Shown here: piece by piece, positions 1 through 6,524 of the stretch | How positions within the stretch are numbered: position 1 is the first letter of the stretch | Layout of the letters: every line of letters starts with the position of its first letter | NCBI GenBank assembly: GCA_023271515.1 | Contig: JALPXQ010000027.1 | Span: forward strand, 1 to 15,375 | Source of the DNA: Dehalococcoidia bacterium | GTDB lineage: Bacteria; Chloroflexota; Dehalococcoidia; SZUA-161; SpSt-899 | Reading direction: 5' to 3' | Length of the DNA stretch: 15,375 nucleotides | Translations under genes and position numbers: made by a program | The notes under the pieces: model-generated | The model's input: the letters and a program-made list of their open reading frames with translations, nothing else | Databases searched by the model: none | What the model was told of the DNA's origin: nothing

Positions 1-10
1 TAGAAATAGG

Positions 11-206
11 GCATGTGGGAGAGACCCGTTAAGGGCACCGAAGGGGCAAGCCATAGAAGGTGAGAATCCTTCTGCGGACGAAACTCTCAGGTAAAAGGAC
101 CGCATGTTGTGGGTTCTCTCTGAAGAGCCTCCTAATAGAGGCACCGAAGGGGCAAGCCTCAATTAGCGTTTGAGGCGAATCTCTCAGGTAGAAGGACAGG
201 GGGAAC
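11..206 (+). promoter_or_regulatory. gcvT-type glycine riboswitch: Tandem glycine riboswitch (two aptamers)
   Basis: Two consecutive glycine aptamers precede the glycine reductase genes. The hallmark core GCACCGAAGGGGCAAGCC occurs identically at 35-52 and 141-158, and the second core element CTCTCAGGTA at 84-93 and 181-190. Aptamer I closes with a stem of 11-18 against 100-107. Aptamer II closes with P1, 113-120 (GTTCTCTC) against 199-206 (GGGGGAAC). Only about five bases separate the aptamers, as in known tandem glycine riboswitches. The class binds glycine, which is the substrate of the downstream pathway, so glycine-induced expression is the expected logic. The promoter lies outside the window. 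Confidence 0.95.
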
Positions 207-248
207 GGCGGGCAATAACTTAATATTGCCCGCCGTTCCCCCTTCTGC
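199..248 (+). terminator. Riboswitch expression platform, candidate terminator hairpin
   Basis: A perfect 19-bp inverted repeat pairs 199-217 with 224-242 around a 6-base loop (ACTTAA). The left arm begins with the same eight bases (199-206) that form the 3' strand of aptamer II P1, so P1 and this hairpin cannot both form in full. That is the usual arrangement of an ON switch: glycine stabilises P1 and prevents the terminator. The following sequence, TTCTGCT, is only a weak U-tract, so the hairpin could also act by occluding the ribosome binding site at 251-256. The structure is seen directly; the direction of control is inferred. Confidence 0.75.
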
Positions 249-261
249 TAAAGGAGCGATG

Positions 262-1710
262 ATGACAGTAGTTCTGAAGGGTGCAGCCTCCATACTGGTC
301 CACACGCCGGGTCTTGTCCCCCTGGGCTCCAAGCCAACAAGGGAGATCCCTCGGTTTGAGGGTTTGGGCGAACAATGCCTGGCTCACCTGAGGAGCTATC
401 GGGAGGCGGTGGCCTATCCGCCGAATCAGGTGTTTATTGGCAATATCAGGCCAGACGAGCTGGCCGAGATGAAGCAGCCCTGGTGGAGGAACCCTGTTGA
501 GGGTGCCTCCCGTGAGGGGCCGTATGGTGAGATCATGCCCCAGGATGAATTCTATGGTTTATTGAAGGCCGCAGATGCCTTTGACTTGGTCTGGCTGGAG
601 GAGGGTTTCCGGTCTCAAATAGCCGCAAAGCTCCGTCTCCACCCGTTACTGGGAGGCCTGAAGGGTTTGGAGGGTGGCCGGACTATCGCTGAGATCAAGG
701 ACAAGTTGGCTCGTAATGAAGCTTTGCCGCTCAACCTCGACGGTGACCTGGTAGGCTGCGTCTGCAGGGCCCATGAGGAGGATGAGGCTCTTTCCGCCAG
801 TGTCATCCTGGAAGGGTTGAGTGCCAAGGCATCAGCCTTCCTGGCCTTGAGACACCTCCTTGCCAGGGTGAATCCCACCGATCCCAGGGACATTGATTAC
901 CTGCTCGACTTCAGTGAAGGGGCTGTTGGTGATAGATATCAAAGGGGTGGGGGGAATATCGCCAAGGCTATCGGGGAGATGGCGGGATGCCTTAATGCTA
1001 CCGGCGCCGATATCAAGGCCTTCTGCTGCGCCCCGACCCATGCTATAGCGATCGCAGCGGCTCTGGTTCAGGCAGGCACATTCGATGAGATTGCCCTATT
1101 GGGCGGTGGCTCGCTACCCAAGCTGGGGATGAAGTTCCAGTTTCATGTCAAGAAGGACATGCCCATTCTGGAAGACACATTGGCAGCAATAGCGATCCTA
1201 ATCGGAAAGGACGACGGCGTTAGCCCAGTGATCAGGACCGATGCGATAGGAGTGCATCCAATTTGCGCCGGCGCATCGGCTAAAGAGATATACGAAGAGG
1301 TGGCGGTAAAGCCATTGAACAAGCTCGGTAAGAGAATCACGGATATAGACAAGTACTCCACCGAACTACACAATCCGGAAATAACCGTCGCCGCAGGGAG
1401 GCCGGACACCCCATTGATAAACTACAGGGCATTAGGGGCTCTGGCCTGTTTGAGGGGGGAGATCGGGAAAGAGGCGATGGGCGATTTTGTGCGAACCTAT
1501 GGCATGCCAGGCTTTTCTCCGACACAGGGTCATATCCCGGCAGCTATTCCCTTCATGGGTCATGCCAGGGATATGATTATGGCGGGCCAGATCGAGAATA
1601 CGATGTTCATGGCCAAGGGGAGCCTTTTCTTAGCCAGGATGACTGACCTTTCCGATGCAGTTTCAGTCATAATAGAGAGAAATCCCGCGACTACAAAGGA
1701 GGTGAGTTAG
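262..1710 (+). CDS. grdC: Glycine reductase complex component C, beta subunit (GrdC)
   Basis: GrdC is part of protein C of glycine reductase, the cytoplasmic component that turns the carboxymethyl selenoether on GrdA into acetyl phosphate. The N-terminal pattern VVLKGAASILVHTPGLV, the stretch NQVFIGNIRPDEL, and EIMPQDEFYGLL followed by DAFDLVWLEE match the family as I know it. The central and C-terminal parts are thiolase/FabH-like, with CCAPTHAIAIAAALV and GFSPTQGHIPAAIPFMGHA. The length of 482 residues is close to the usual roughly 510. I chose ATG 262 because AAGGAG (251-256) sits 5 bases upstream; ATG 259 is only 2 bases from it, and a TTG at 226 lies inside the riboswitch hairpin. It is the first gene after the riboswitch and abuts grdA with no gap. 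No grdD partner follows. Confidence 0.93.
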   Translation: MTVVLKGAASILVHTPGLVPLGSKPTREIPRFEGLGEQCLAHLRSYREAVAYPPNQVFIGNIRPDELAEMKQPWWRNPVEGASREGPYGEIMPQDEFYGLLKAADAFDLVWLEEGFRSQIAAKLRLHPLLGGLKGLEGGRTIAEIKDKLARNEALPLNLDGDLVGCVCRAHEEDEALSASVILEGLSAKASAFLALRHLLARVNPTDPRDIDYLLDFSEGAVGDRYQRGGGNIAKAIGEMAGCLNATGADIKAFCCAPTHAIAIAAALVQAGTFDEIALLGGGSLPKLGMKFQFHVKKDMPILEDTLAAIAILIGKDDGVSPVIRTDAIGVHPICAGASAKEIYEEVAVKPLNKLGKRITDIDKYSTELHNPEITVAAGRPDTPLINYRALGALACLRGEIGKEAMGDFVRTYGMPGFSPTQGHIPAAIPFMGHARDMIMAGQIENTMFMAKGSLFLARMTDLSDAVSVIIERNPATTKEVS

Positions 1711-2178
1711 ATGTTTGAAGGAAAGAAAGTGGTGGCATTCGGTGAACGGGATGGTGTGCAGGGCCCGGCGATCGCCGAATGCCTGTCTGCGGCAGGGGCG
1801 GAGGTTGTCTTCACCGTTACCGAGTGCATCGTCTGAACCGCGGCAGGCGCAATGGACCTGGAGAATCAAGCGAGGATCAAGAAGTTGGCCGAGCAGTATG
1901 GCAGGGAGAACCTGATAGTAGTGCAGGGCGCCGGAGATGCCGATAGCTCGGAACTGGTAGCCGAAACGGTTACCAGCGGAGATCCAACCTACGCCGGTCC
2001 ATTGACCGAAGTCCAGTTGGGACTTCCCGTTTACCACATTCTGGAACCAGAGGTGAAGCAGCATATTCCATCGGATATTTACGACGAGCAAGTAGGCCTG
2101 CAGGAGATGGCACTGGATGCCGAGGGAATTGCCAAAGTAGTGAGAGGAATACGGGGCAATGCGTCAGCAGGATCCTAA
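1711..2178 (+). CDS. grdA: Glycine reductase selenoprotein A (GrdA), UGA read as selenocysteine
   Basis: GrdA is the small selenoprotein that carries the carboxymethyl group between protein B and protein C and is re-reduced by thioredoxin. The ATG follows the grdC stop immediately, with a strong AAAGGAGGTGA site just upstream. The frame contains a TGA at 1834-1836 (codon 42) in the context TECIV-U-TAAGAMDLENQ. This reproduces the family's CxxU redox site at the usual place, so the UGA is selenocysteine and not a frameshift. The full protein is 155 residues, normal for GrdA. Ordinary gene callers would report only a C-terminal piece from 1852. The 3' end overlaps trxB by 20 bases. Function requires SelA, SelB, SelC and SelD encoded elsewhere. 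Confidence 0.95.
1834..1860 (+). promoter_or_regulatory. Possible SECIS of grdA (UGA plus short downstream hairpin)
   Basis: Behind the UGA, CAGG (1844-1847) can pair with CCTG (1857-1860) around the 9-base loop CGCAATGGA. The position is roughly right for a bacterial SECIS, but the loop begins only about 12 bases after the UGA. The stem is short, and this stretch is constrained by a conserved peptide, so the structure is only suggestive. Confidence 0.4.
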
Positions 2179-3127
2179 CCGGCGTGATGTAATCATCATT
2201 GGATCGGGGCCGGCGGGCCTCGCTGCGGCCATCTACGCGGGCCGCGCCGGGCTCGACACCCTGATCTTAACCGGGATGTTCATCGGTGGGCAAGCCGCGA
2301 CGACCGATAGAATCGAGAATTACCCCGGCTTTCCCAAGGGTATTTCCGGAAATGAGCTTACCGACTTGATGCTCAAGCAAGCCGAGCGCTTCGGGGCTCA
2401 GGTGGTCAATGACCAGGTTACCGAGGTCGATCTCCTCACGCACCCTTTCGGTGTAAAGACCGCCAGTGCGCAATATGAGTCCAAAGCCCTGATTATCGCC
2501 ACCGGCGCCTCACCCCGCAAGCTAGGGGTTCCCGGGGAAGAGGAATTCATCGGCCGCGGGGTTTCCTTCTGCGCCACCTGTGACGGATTTTTCTACCAGG
2601 ACAAGACCGTGATCGTCGTCGGAGGGGGCAACAGCGCCGTCGAGGAAGCCCTTTTCCTCACCAAATTCGCTTCCAAGGTCTACATCGTGCACCGCCGGGA
2701 TAGGCTGCGCGCAGACGACATCCTCCAGAAAAGGGTAGGAGGCAACGAGAGAATCGAGCTTGTCTGGGATTCCACAGTGACCCAGATCCTGGGCGATGCC
2801 CAGGTCAGTGGTGTGCATCTGAAGAACCTGAAAACCGGGCAGGTGAGCACACTGACTGCTGATGGGATTTTCGTTTATATCGGCAATGTCGCCAACACGC
2901 AACTCTTCGCCGGACAAATAGAGCTCGATGAGCAGGGCTACGTAATCACCGATGCCAGGCAGCGCACCAGCATAAACGGGGTCTTCGCTGCCGGTGACGT
3001 GCAGGAGCGCATCTTACAGCAGGTGGTCACCGCCTGCAGCACGGGTGCCAGGGCGTCCGTGGAGGCCGAGAAGTTCATTGCCGAACTGGAGGATAGGGCA
3101 TATCCAGGATTCAGTATCGAGTATTGA
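2159..3127 (+). CDS. trxB: Thioredoxin reductase (TrxB)
   Basis: This is an FAD-dependent NAD(P)H:thioredoxin reductase of 322 residues, normal length. The FAD-binding GSGPAG is at residues 15-20, the redox-active pair CATC at 138-141, the pyridine nucleotide motif GGGNSA at 155-160 followed by HRRDRLR at 178-184, and the C-terminal FAD motif GVFAAGD. In glycine reductase loci this enzyme passes electrons to thioredoxin, which regenerates protein A and protein C. The ATG at 2159 lies inside the last codons of grdA, suggesting translational coupling; no strong ribosome binding site is seen. A repeat element separates it from the thioredoxin gene. Confidence 0.96.
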   Translation: MRQQDPNRRDVIIIGSGPAGLAAAIYAGRAGLDTLILTGMFIGGQAATTDRIENYPGFPKGISGNELTDLMLKQAERFGAQVVNDQVTEVDLLTHPFGVKTASAQYESKALIIATGASPRKLGVPGEEEFIGRGVSFCATCDGFFYQDKTVIVVGGGNSAVEEALFLTKFASKVYIVHRRDRLRADDILQKRVGGNERIELVWDSTVTQILGDAQVSGVHLKNLKTGQVSTLTADGIFVYIGNVANTQLFAGQIELDEQGYVITDARQRTSINGVFAAGDVQERILQQVVTACSTGARASVEAEKFIAELEDRAYPGFSIEY

Positions 3128-3133
3128 GTATCG

Positions 3134-3298
3134 GTAACGGTTCACCTTACTGTCATTCTGAGCCCTTCGCTTGTGTCATTCTGAGGAAGCAAAGCGACCG
3201 AAGAATCTCGCTCAGGGCAGGCTCGGCGAAGAATCTCTGAGACCCTTCCCCTTCACTGCCTTCAGGGTCAGGGTGACATAGGGTGGCTGAACAGTTAC
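3134..3298 (+). repeat. Interspersed repeat / MITE-like element between trxB and trxA
   Basis: The gap between trxB and the thioredoxin gene is noncoding and built from repeats. TGTCATTCTGAG occurs at 3151-3162 and 3174-3185, and GAAGAATCTC at 3200-3209 and 3228-3237. The end TCAGGGTGACA (3268-3278) is an imperfect inverted copy of TGTCATTCTGA (9 of 11, with the two differences allowing G-U pairs in RNA). An outer inverted repeat, GTAACGGTTC (3134-3143) against GAACAGTTAC (3289-3298), matches at 9 of 10. I recognise this sequence type as a high-copy intergenic repeat of some environmental anaerobe genomes; copy number cannot be seen here. Confidence 0.7.
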
Positions 3299-3321
3299 GA
3301 GTATCGCGGGAGGGATGCGTT

Positions 3322-3645
3322 ATGATGATTGAGTTAACTCAGGAGAACTACGAGAAAGAGGTGATACAGTCTGAGTTGCCTGTCCTGGTGGACTTCTGGG
3401 GCATTCGCTGCGCCAGATGCATGACTCTTATGCCTGCTGTGGAGAGGTTGGCACAGGAATACAGCGGCAAAGTCAAGTTTGCCAAGGTAGATTGCCCCAA
3501 GAATCGGAGGCTGATAGTGAGCCTCCAGGGAGAGGTGCAAACTCTGCCCACCTTTCTGTTCTATCGAGATGGGGAGATAGTGGACAAGCTGGTGGGGGAC
3601 GACGTCACCGAAGCGGATATCATCGCCAGTCTGGAGAAACTTTGA
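3322..3645 (+). CDS. trxA: Thioredoxin-family protein with CARC active site
   Basis: A 107-residue single-domain thioredoxin, probably the electron carrier from TrxB to the glycine reductase selenoproteins. Conserved points are VLVDFWG (21-27), the redox pair Cys30/Cys33, and the cis-proline in TLPTFLFYRDG. The active site reads GIRCARC where a canonical thioredoxin has AxWCGPC: the tryptophan is replaced by arginine and Gly-Pro by Ala-Arg, which should change redox potential and partner fit. The start at 3322 follows GGGAGG; an in-frame start at 3283 would run into the upstream repeat and is rejected. grdE follows 14 bases later. A role in this pathway is inferred from position. Confidence 0.88.
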   Translation: MMIELTQENYEKEVIQSELPVLVDFWGIRCARCMTLMPAVERLAQEYSGKVKFAKVDCPKNRRLIVSLQGEVQTLPTFLFYRDGEIVDKLVGDDVTEADIIASLEKL

Positions 3646-3659
3646 GATGGAGGTTTAGC

Positions 3660-4931
3660 ATGCGCTTAGAGCTTGGGATAATCAAGATCAAGGACGTGCA
3701 ATTTGGCGATAAGACCATGGTCGAAGATAACACCTTAGTGGTAAACAAGCAGGAGCTAATTGACCTGATCCTGCAGGATGATAGGCTGGCTGAAGCGGAT
3801 ATCGAGCTGGCGCGACCAGGAGAAGAGGTGAGGATAATCCCGGTAAAGGACGTGATCGAGCCGAGGATTAAGGTAAATGGAACAGGAGAGCTCTTTCCGG
3901 GAGTAATCGGGCGGATGGGAACGGCAGGCGTGGGCAGGACACATGTCCTCAGGGGGGCAGCGGTGGTCACCGTGGGCCGCATCGTAGGCTTTCAGGAAGG
4001 CTTGATAGACATGACCGGCCTTGGTGCCCGGTACACCCCATTCTCTGAAACAAACAATGTGGCATTGATCATTCAACCTGTCGAGGGGCTAGCCCCTTAC
4101 GCCCACGAGGAGGCGTTGCGCCTCGCCGGGCTGAGGTCCGCGGCTTACCTGGGTAACGCCGGCAGAGAGGTCGCCCCTGAAGAGGTGGAGGTCTACGAAT
4201 TGACCCCGGTCACCGATACCACCCTCCCCAGGGTCGCCTATGTTCACCCACTGTTGTCACAGGGTCTGTTGCACGATACCTACCTCTACGGCGTTGACGC
4301 GAAGAATATCTTGCCTACCCTCATTCATCCCAACGAACTAATGGATGGAGCGATAACGAGCGGCAACTGCGTCTCCGCCTGCGATAAGCACACCACCTAT
4401 CATCACATGAACAATGCGGTAGTCAGGGAGCTCTATCGCAGGCATGGCAAGGATTTGAACTTCATTGGGGTGATCATCACCAACCTGAAGGTTACCCTGG
4501 CGGACAAGCAGAGGTCTTCAGATTATGCCAGCAAACTGGCCAAACTCCTCGGGGCAGAAGGGGTGATTATCACCAAGGAAGGCTTCGGCAATCCCGATAC
4601 CGATGTGATGATGCTCTGCAAGAAGATTGAGGATTATGGGATAAAGACTGTGCTGATCTCCGATGAGTTTGCCGGAAGAGACGGTGCCTCACAATCCCTG
4701 GCAGATACCGTTCCTCAGGCTGATGCCTTAGTCAGTGTGGGGAACGCAAATGAGGTGGTGACTCTTCCCCCCTTGAAGCGTATCATCGGGGACCTGAACC
4801 CGGTGGAGTCCATTGCCGGAGGCTTCGATGGCTGTCTGGCAGCCGACGGGAGCGTGGATATCGAGATACAGGCCATCATCGGCGCCACATGCCAGTTAGG
4901 TTTTGGCAAACTAACCGCTCAAGGATATTAG
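3660..4931 (+). CDS. grdE: Glycine reductase component B alpha/beta proprotein (GrdE)
   Basis: GrdE is the substrate-specific proprotein of protein B. In the family it self-cleaves in front of a cysteine, which becomes the pyruvoyl group that binds the amino group of glycine as a Schiff base. The cleavage context is visible as SGN-CVSACDKHTTYHH with Cys237 (4368-4370), near the position of the processed cysteine in clostridial GrdE. The N-terminus MRLELGIIKIKDVQFG and the total of 423 residues fit the family. ATG 3660 is preceded by GGAGG; a longer frame reaching back to 3417 only overlaps trxA out of frame. It lies between trxA and grdB. Confidence 0.95.
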   Translation: MRLELGIIKIKDVQFGDKTMVEDNTLVVNKQELIDLILQDDRLAEADIELARPGEEVRIIPVKDVIEPRIKVNGTGELFPGVIGRMGTAGVGRTHVLRGAAVVTVGRIVGFQEGLIDMTGLGARYTPFSETNNVALIIQPVEGLAPYAHEEALRLAGLRSAAYLGNAGREVAPEEVEVYELTPVTDTTLPRVAYVHPLLSQGLLHDTYLYGVDAKNILPTLIHPNELMDGAITSGNCVSACDKHTTYHHMNNAVVRELYRRHGKDLNFIGVIITNLKVTLADKQRSSDYASKLAKLLGAEGVIITKEGFGNPDTDVMMLCKKIEDYGIKTVLISDEFAGRDGASQSLADTVPQADALVSVGNANEVVTLPPLKRIIGDLNPVESIAGGFDGCLAADGSVDIEIQAIIGATCQLGFGKLTAQGY

Positions 4932-4949
4932 TGCAAAGGAGGAACAAGG

Positions 4950-6260
4950 ATGGGAAAGTATAGAGTAGTCCACTACCTGAATCAGTTCTTTGCTGAGATA
5001 GGCGGTGAGGAAAAGGTGAACATCCCGCCCCTGGTCAAGGAGGGGGCTATCGGCCCTGGCAGGATCCTGCAGCAGGCATTAGGGGAAGAGTGGGAGATCG
5101 TGGCCACAGTGATCTGCGGCGACAGTTACTTCGCCGAGAACATCGAGGAGGCCTCGGCAAAAGTGGTGGAACTTATTTCCTCCTATCAGCCGGACGTATT
5201 TGTGGCCGGCCCGGCATTTAATGCTGGCAGATACGGTGTCGCCTGCGGGGCCTCATGCTCAGCGGTCGGCAAAAAACTTGGCATCCCGGTGGTTACAGGA
5301 ATGTATAAAGAGAATCCCGGATTGGATATCTATCGCAAGGAGGTTTACATCACCCCCACCTCCAATTCCGCTCGGCGCATGAAAGATGACATCCCTGCAG
5401 TCGCTTCCCTCCTGCGCAAGCTCGGCCTCGGGCAGGAGATCGGATCTCCACAGGAGGAAGGTTACTTCCCACGTGGGCTGAGGGTCAATCGATTTGTAGA
5501 TCGAACAGGTGCGGAGAGAGCGGTGGATATGCTCCTGCTGAAACTCAAAGGCGAGCCATTCCAAACCGAGTATTCCATGCCCACCTTTGAGCGCATTCCC
5601 CCCAGTCCCCCCATCGGGGACCTGCGCTCAGCCACAATAGCTCTGGTTACCTCAGGGGGGATAGTGCCCCGGGGGAACCCCGACCGGATAGAGTCCGCCA
5701 GCGCCTCTAAATTTGCCGGATATGATATTGCTGGTCTGGATGCCCTGACCCCGGCGGCTTACGAGACGGTGCACGGAGGCTATGACCCGGTTTACGCCAA
5801 CGAGGATCCGGATAGAGTTTTGCCGCTTGACGCTATGCGTGCCCTGGAGAAGGACGGAACCATCGGTAAATTGTATGATCGCTACTACGTTACCGTAGGC
5901 AACGCCACCTCGGTGGCCAATTCCGAAAGGTTCGGGAAGGCGATCGCCGCGGAGTTGAAATCGGCCGGGGTCGGTGGGGTAATCCTTACCTCCACCTGAG
6001 GCACTGATACGCGTTGCGGTGCAACGCTAGTGAAAGAGATCGACCGGGCAGGATTGCCCGTCGTACATGTGGCCGCGATAGTGCCCATCTCTCTGGCCGT
6101 AGGGGCCAATCGAATCGTGCCCGCGGTGGCTATACCCCATCCCTTAGGGAATCCCGCATTGCCCAAAGATGAGGAAAGACAGTTGCGTCTGAATCTGGTT
6201 AAGAAGGCGCTGCAAGCCCTGCAAGTAGAAGTTGAAGAACAGACGGTGTTTGAGGAATGA
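4950..6260 (+). CDS. grdB: Glycine reductase component B gamma selenoprotein (GrdB), UGA read as selenocysteine
   Basis: GrdB is the selenoprotein subunit of protein B; its selenolate attacks the Schiff-base-activated glycine, and the carboxymethyl group is then passed to GrdA. The frame from ATG 4950 (after GGAGG) reaches a TGA at 5997-5999 and continues in the same frame to 6260, giving 436 residues, the expected size. The TGA falls in TST-U-GTDTRCGATLVKEI, the known active-site region, so it encodes Sec350. VTSGGIVPRGNPDRIES and the C-terminal VPISLAVGANRIVPAVAIPHPLG are typical. Oddly, the usual UxxCxxC motif reads U-GTD-TRC, with Asp353 where a cysteine is expected; Cys356 is kept. The riboswitch favours the glycine paralogue over the sarcosine (GrdF) or betaine (GrdH) ones. 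Confidence 0.94.
5997..6032 (+). promoter_or_regulatory. Bacterial SECIS element of grdB
   Basis: Just behind the UGA (5997-5999) is a perfect 7-bp hairpin, GCGTTGC (6011-6017) with GCAACGC (6021-6027), closing a GGT loop (6018-6020). A lower helix, CACT (6002-6005) with AGTG (6029-6032), is joined through an asymmetric bulge. The apical loop is 19 bases from the UGA and has guanines at its start. That fits the known geometry of bacterial SECIS hairpins bound by SelB. Confidence 0.85.
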
Positions 6261-6524
6261 CTTAGGGACACCTCTTGCCTCAATCCTCCCCGGTCACACA
6301 ACCGGCACAGCTCCTCGGAAAGTGGGGGGCATTGATCAGCCGCCGAATCAATCTAATACTATATACAGCTCCTACTGCCATTCGTGCCTGATGCGCCTGG
6401 GAGAAGAATGGCCGGGTGTGGTTGAGTTTTTGGTCAAAGGCAGAGGGCAAAAAGGATTGTGGGAAAGTCGAAGACTTCTCCAAGCATCGTCTCCTGGGAG
6501 ATTCAAACGGAGGTGTAACCCGAA
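6261..6524 (+). other. Noncoding leader between grdB and purH
   Basis: No convincing gene is seen in these 264 bases. Short inverted repeats are present: CCGGT/ACCGG (6290-6305) without a T-tract, ATTGAT/ATCAAT (6331-6352), and a 9-bp stem with one mismatch, 6461-6469 against 6473-6481, just before the purH ribosome binding site. A weak promoter-like pair, TTGATC (6332-6337) and TAATAC (6354-6359), may start a separate purH transcript. No grdB terminator is obvious. Confidence 0.4.

Noticed and set aside
226..258. Upstream TTG start for grdC
   Set aside because: It lies within the right arm of the riboswitch hairpin with no ribosome binding site, and the extra residues are not part of GrdC.
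1711..1836. grdA as a broken gene with a nonsense mutation
   Set aside because: The TGA is at the exact Sec position of the family and both sides are well conserved in one frame.
3151..3237. CRISPR array
   Set aside because: Only two copies of each short repeat, with unequal spacing and no spacer-like units; it fits an interspersed repeat.
3417..3659. N-terminal extension of grdE overlapping trxA
   Set aside because: It is out of frame with a clear thioredoxin gene, and grdE has its own ribosome binding site and family-like start at 3660.
6290..6350. ZTP (pfl) riboswitch upstream of purH
   Set aside because: Pieces such as GGGGGGC and GCCGCC are reminiscent, but the conserved TGGGCA after CCGCC and the full upstream core are missing.
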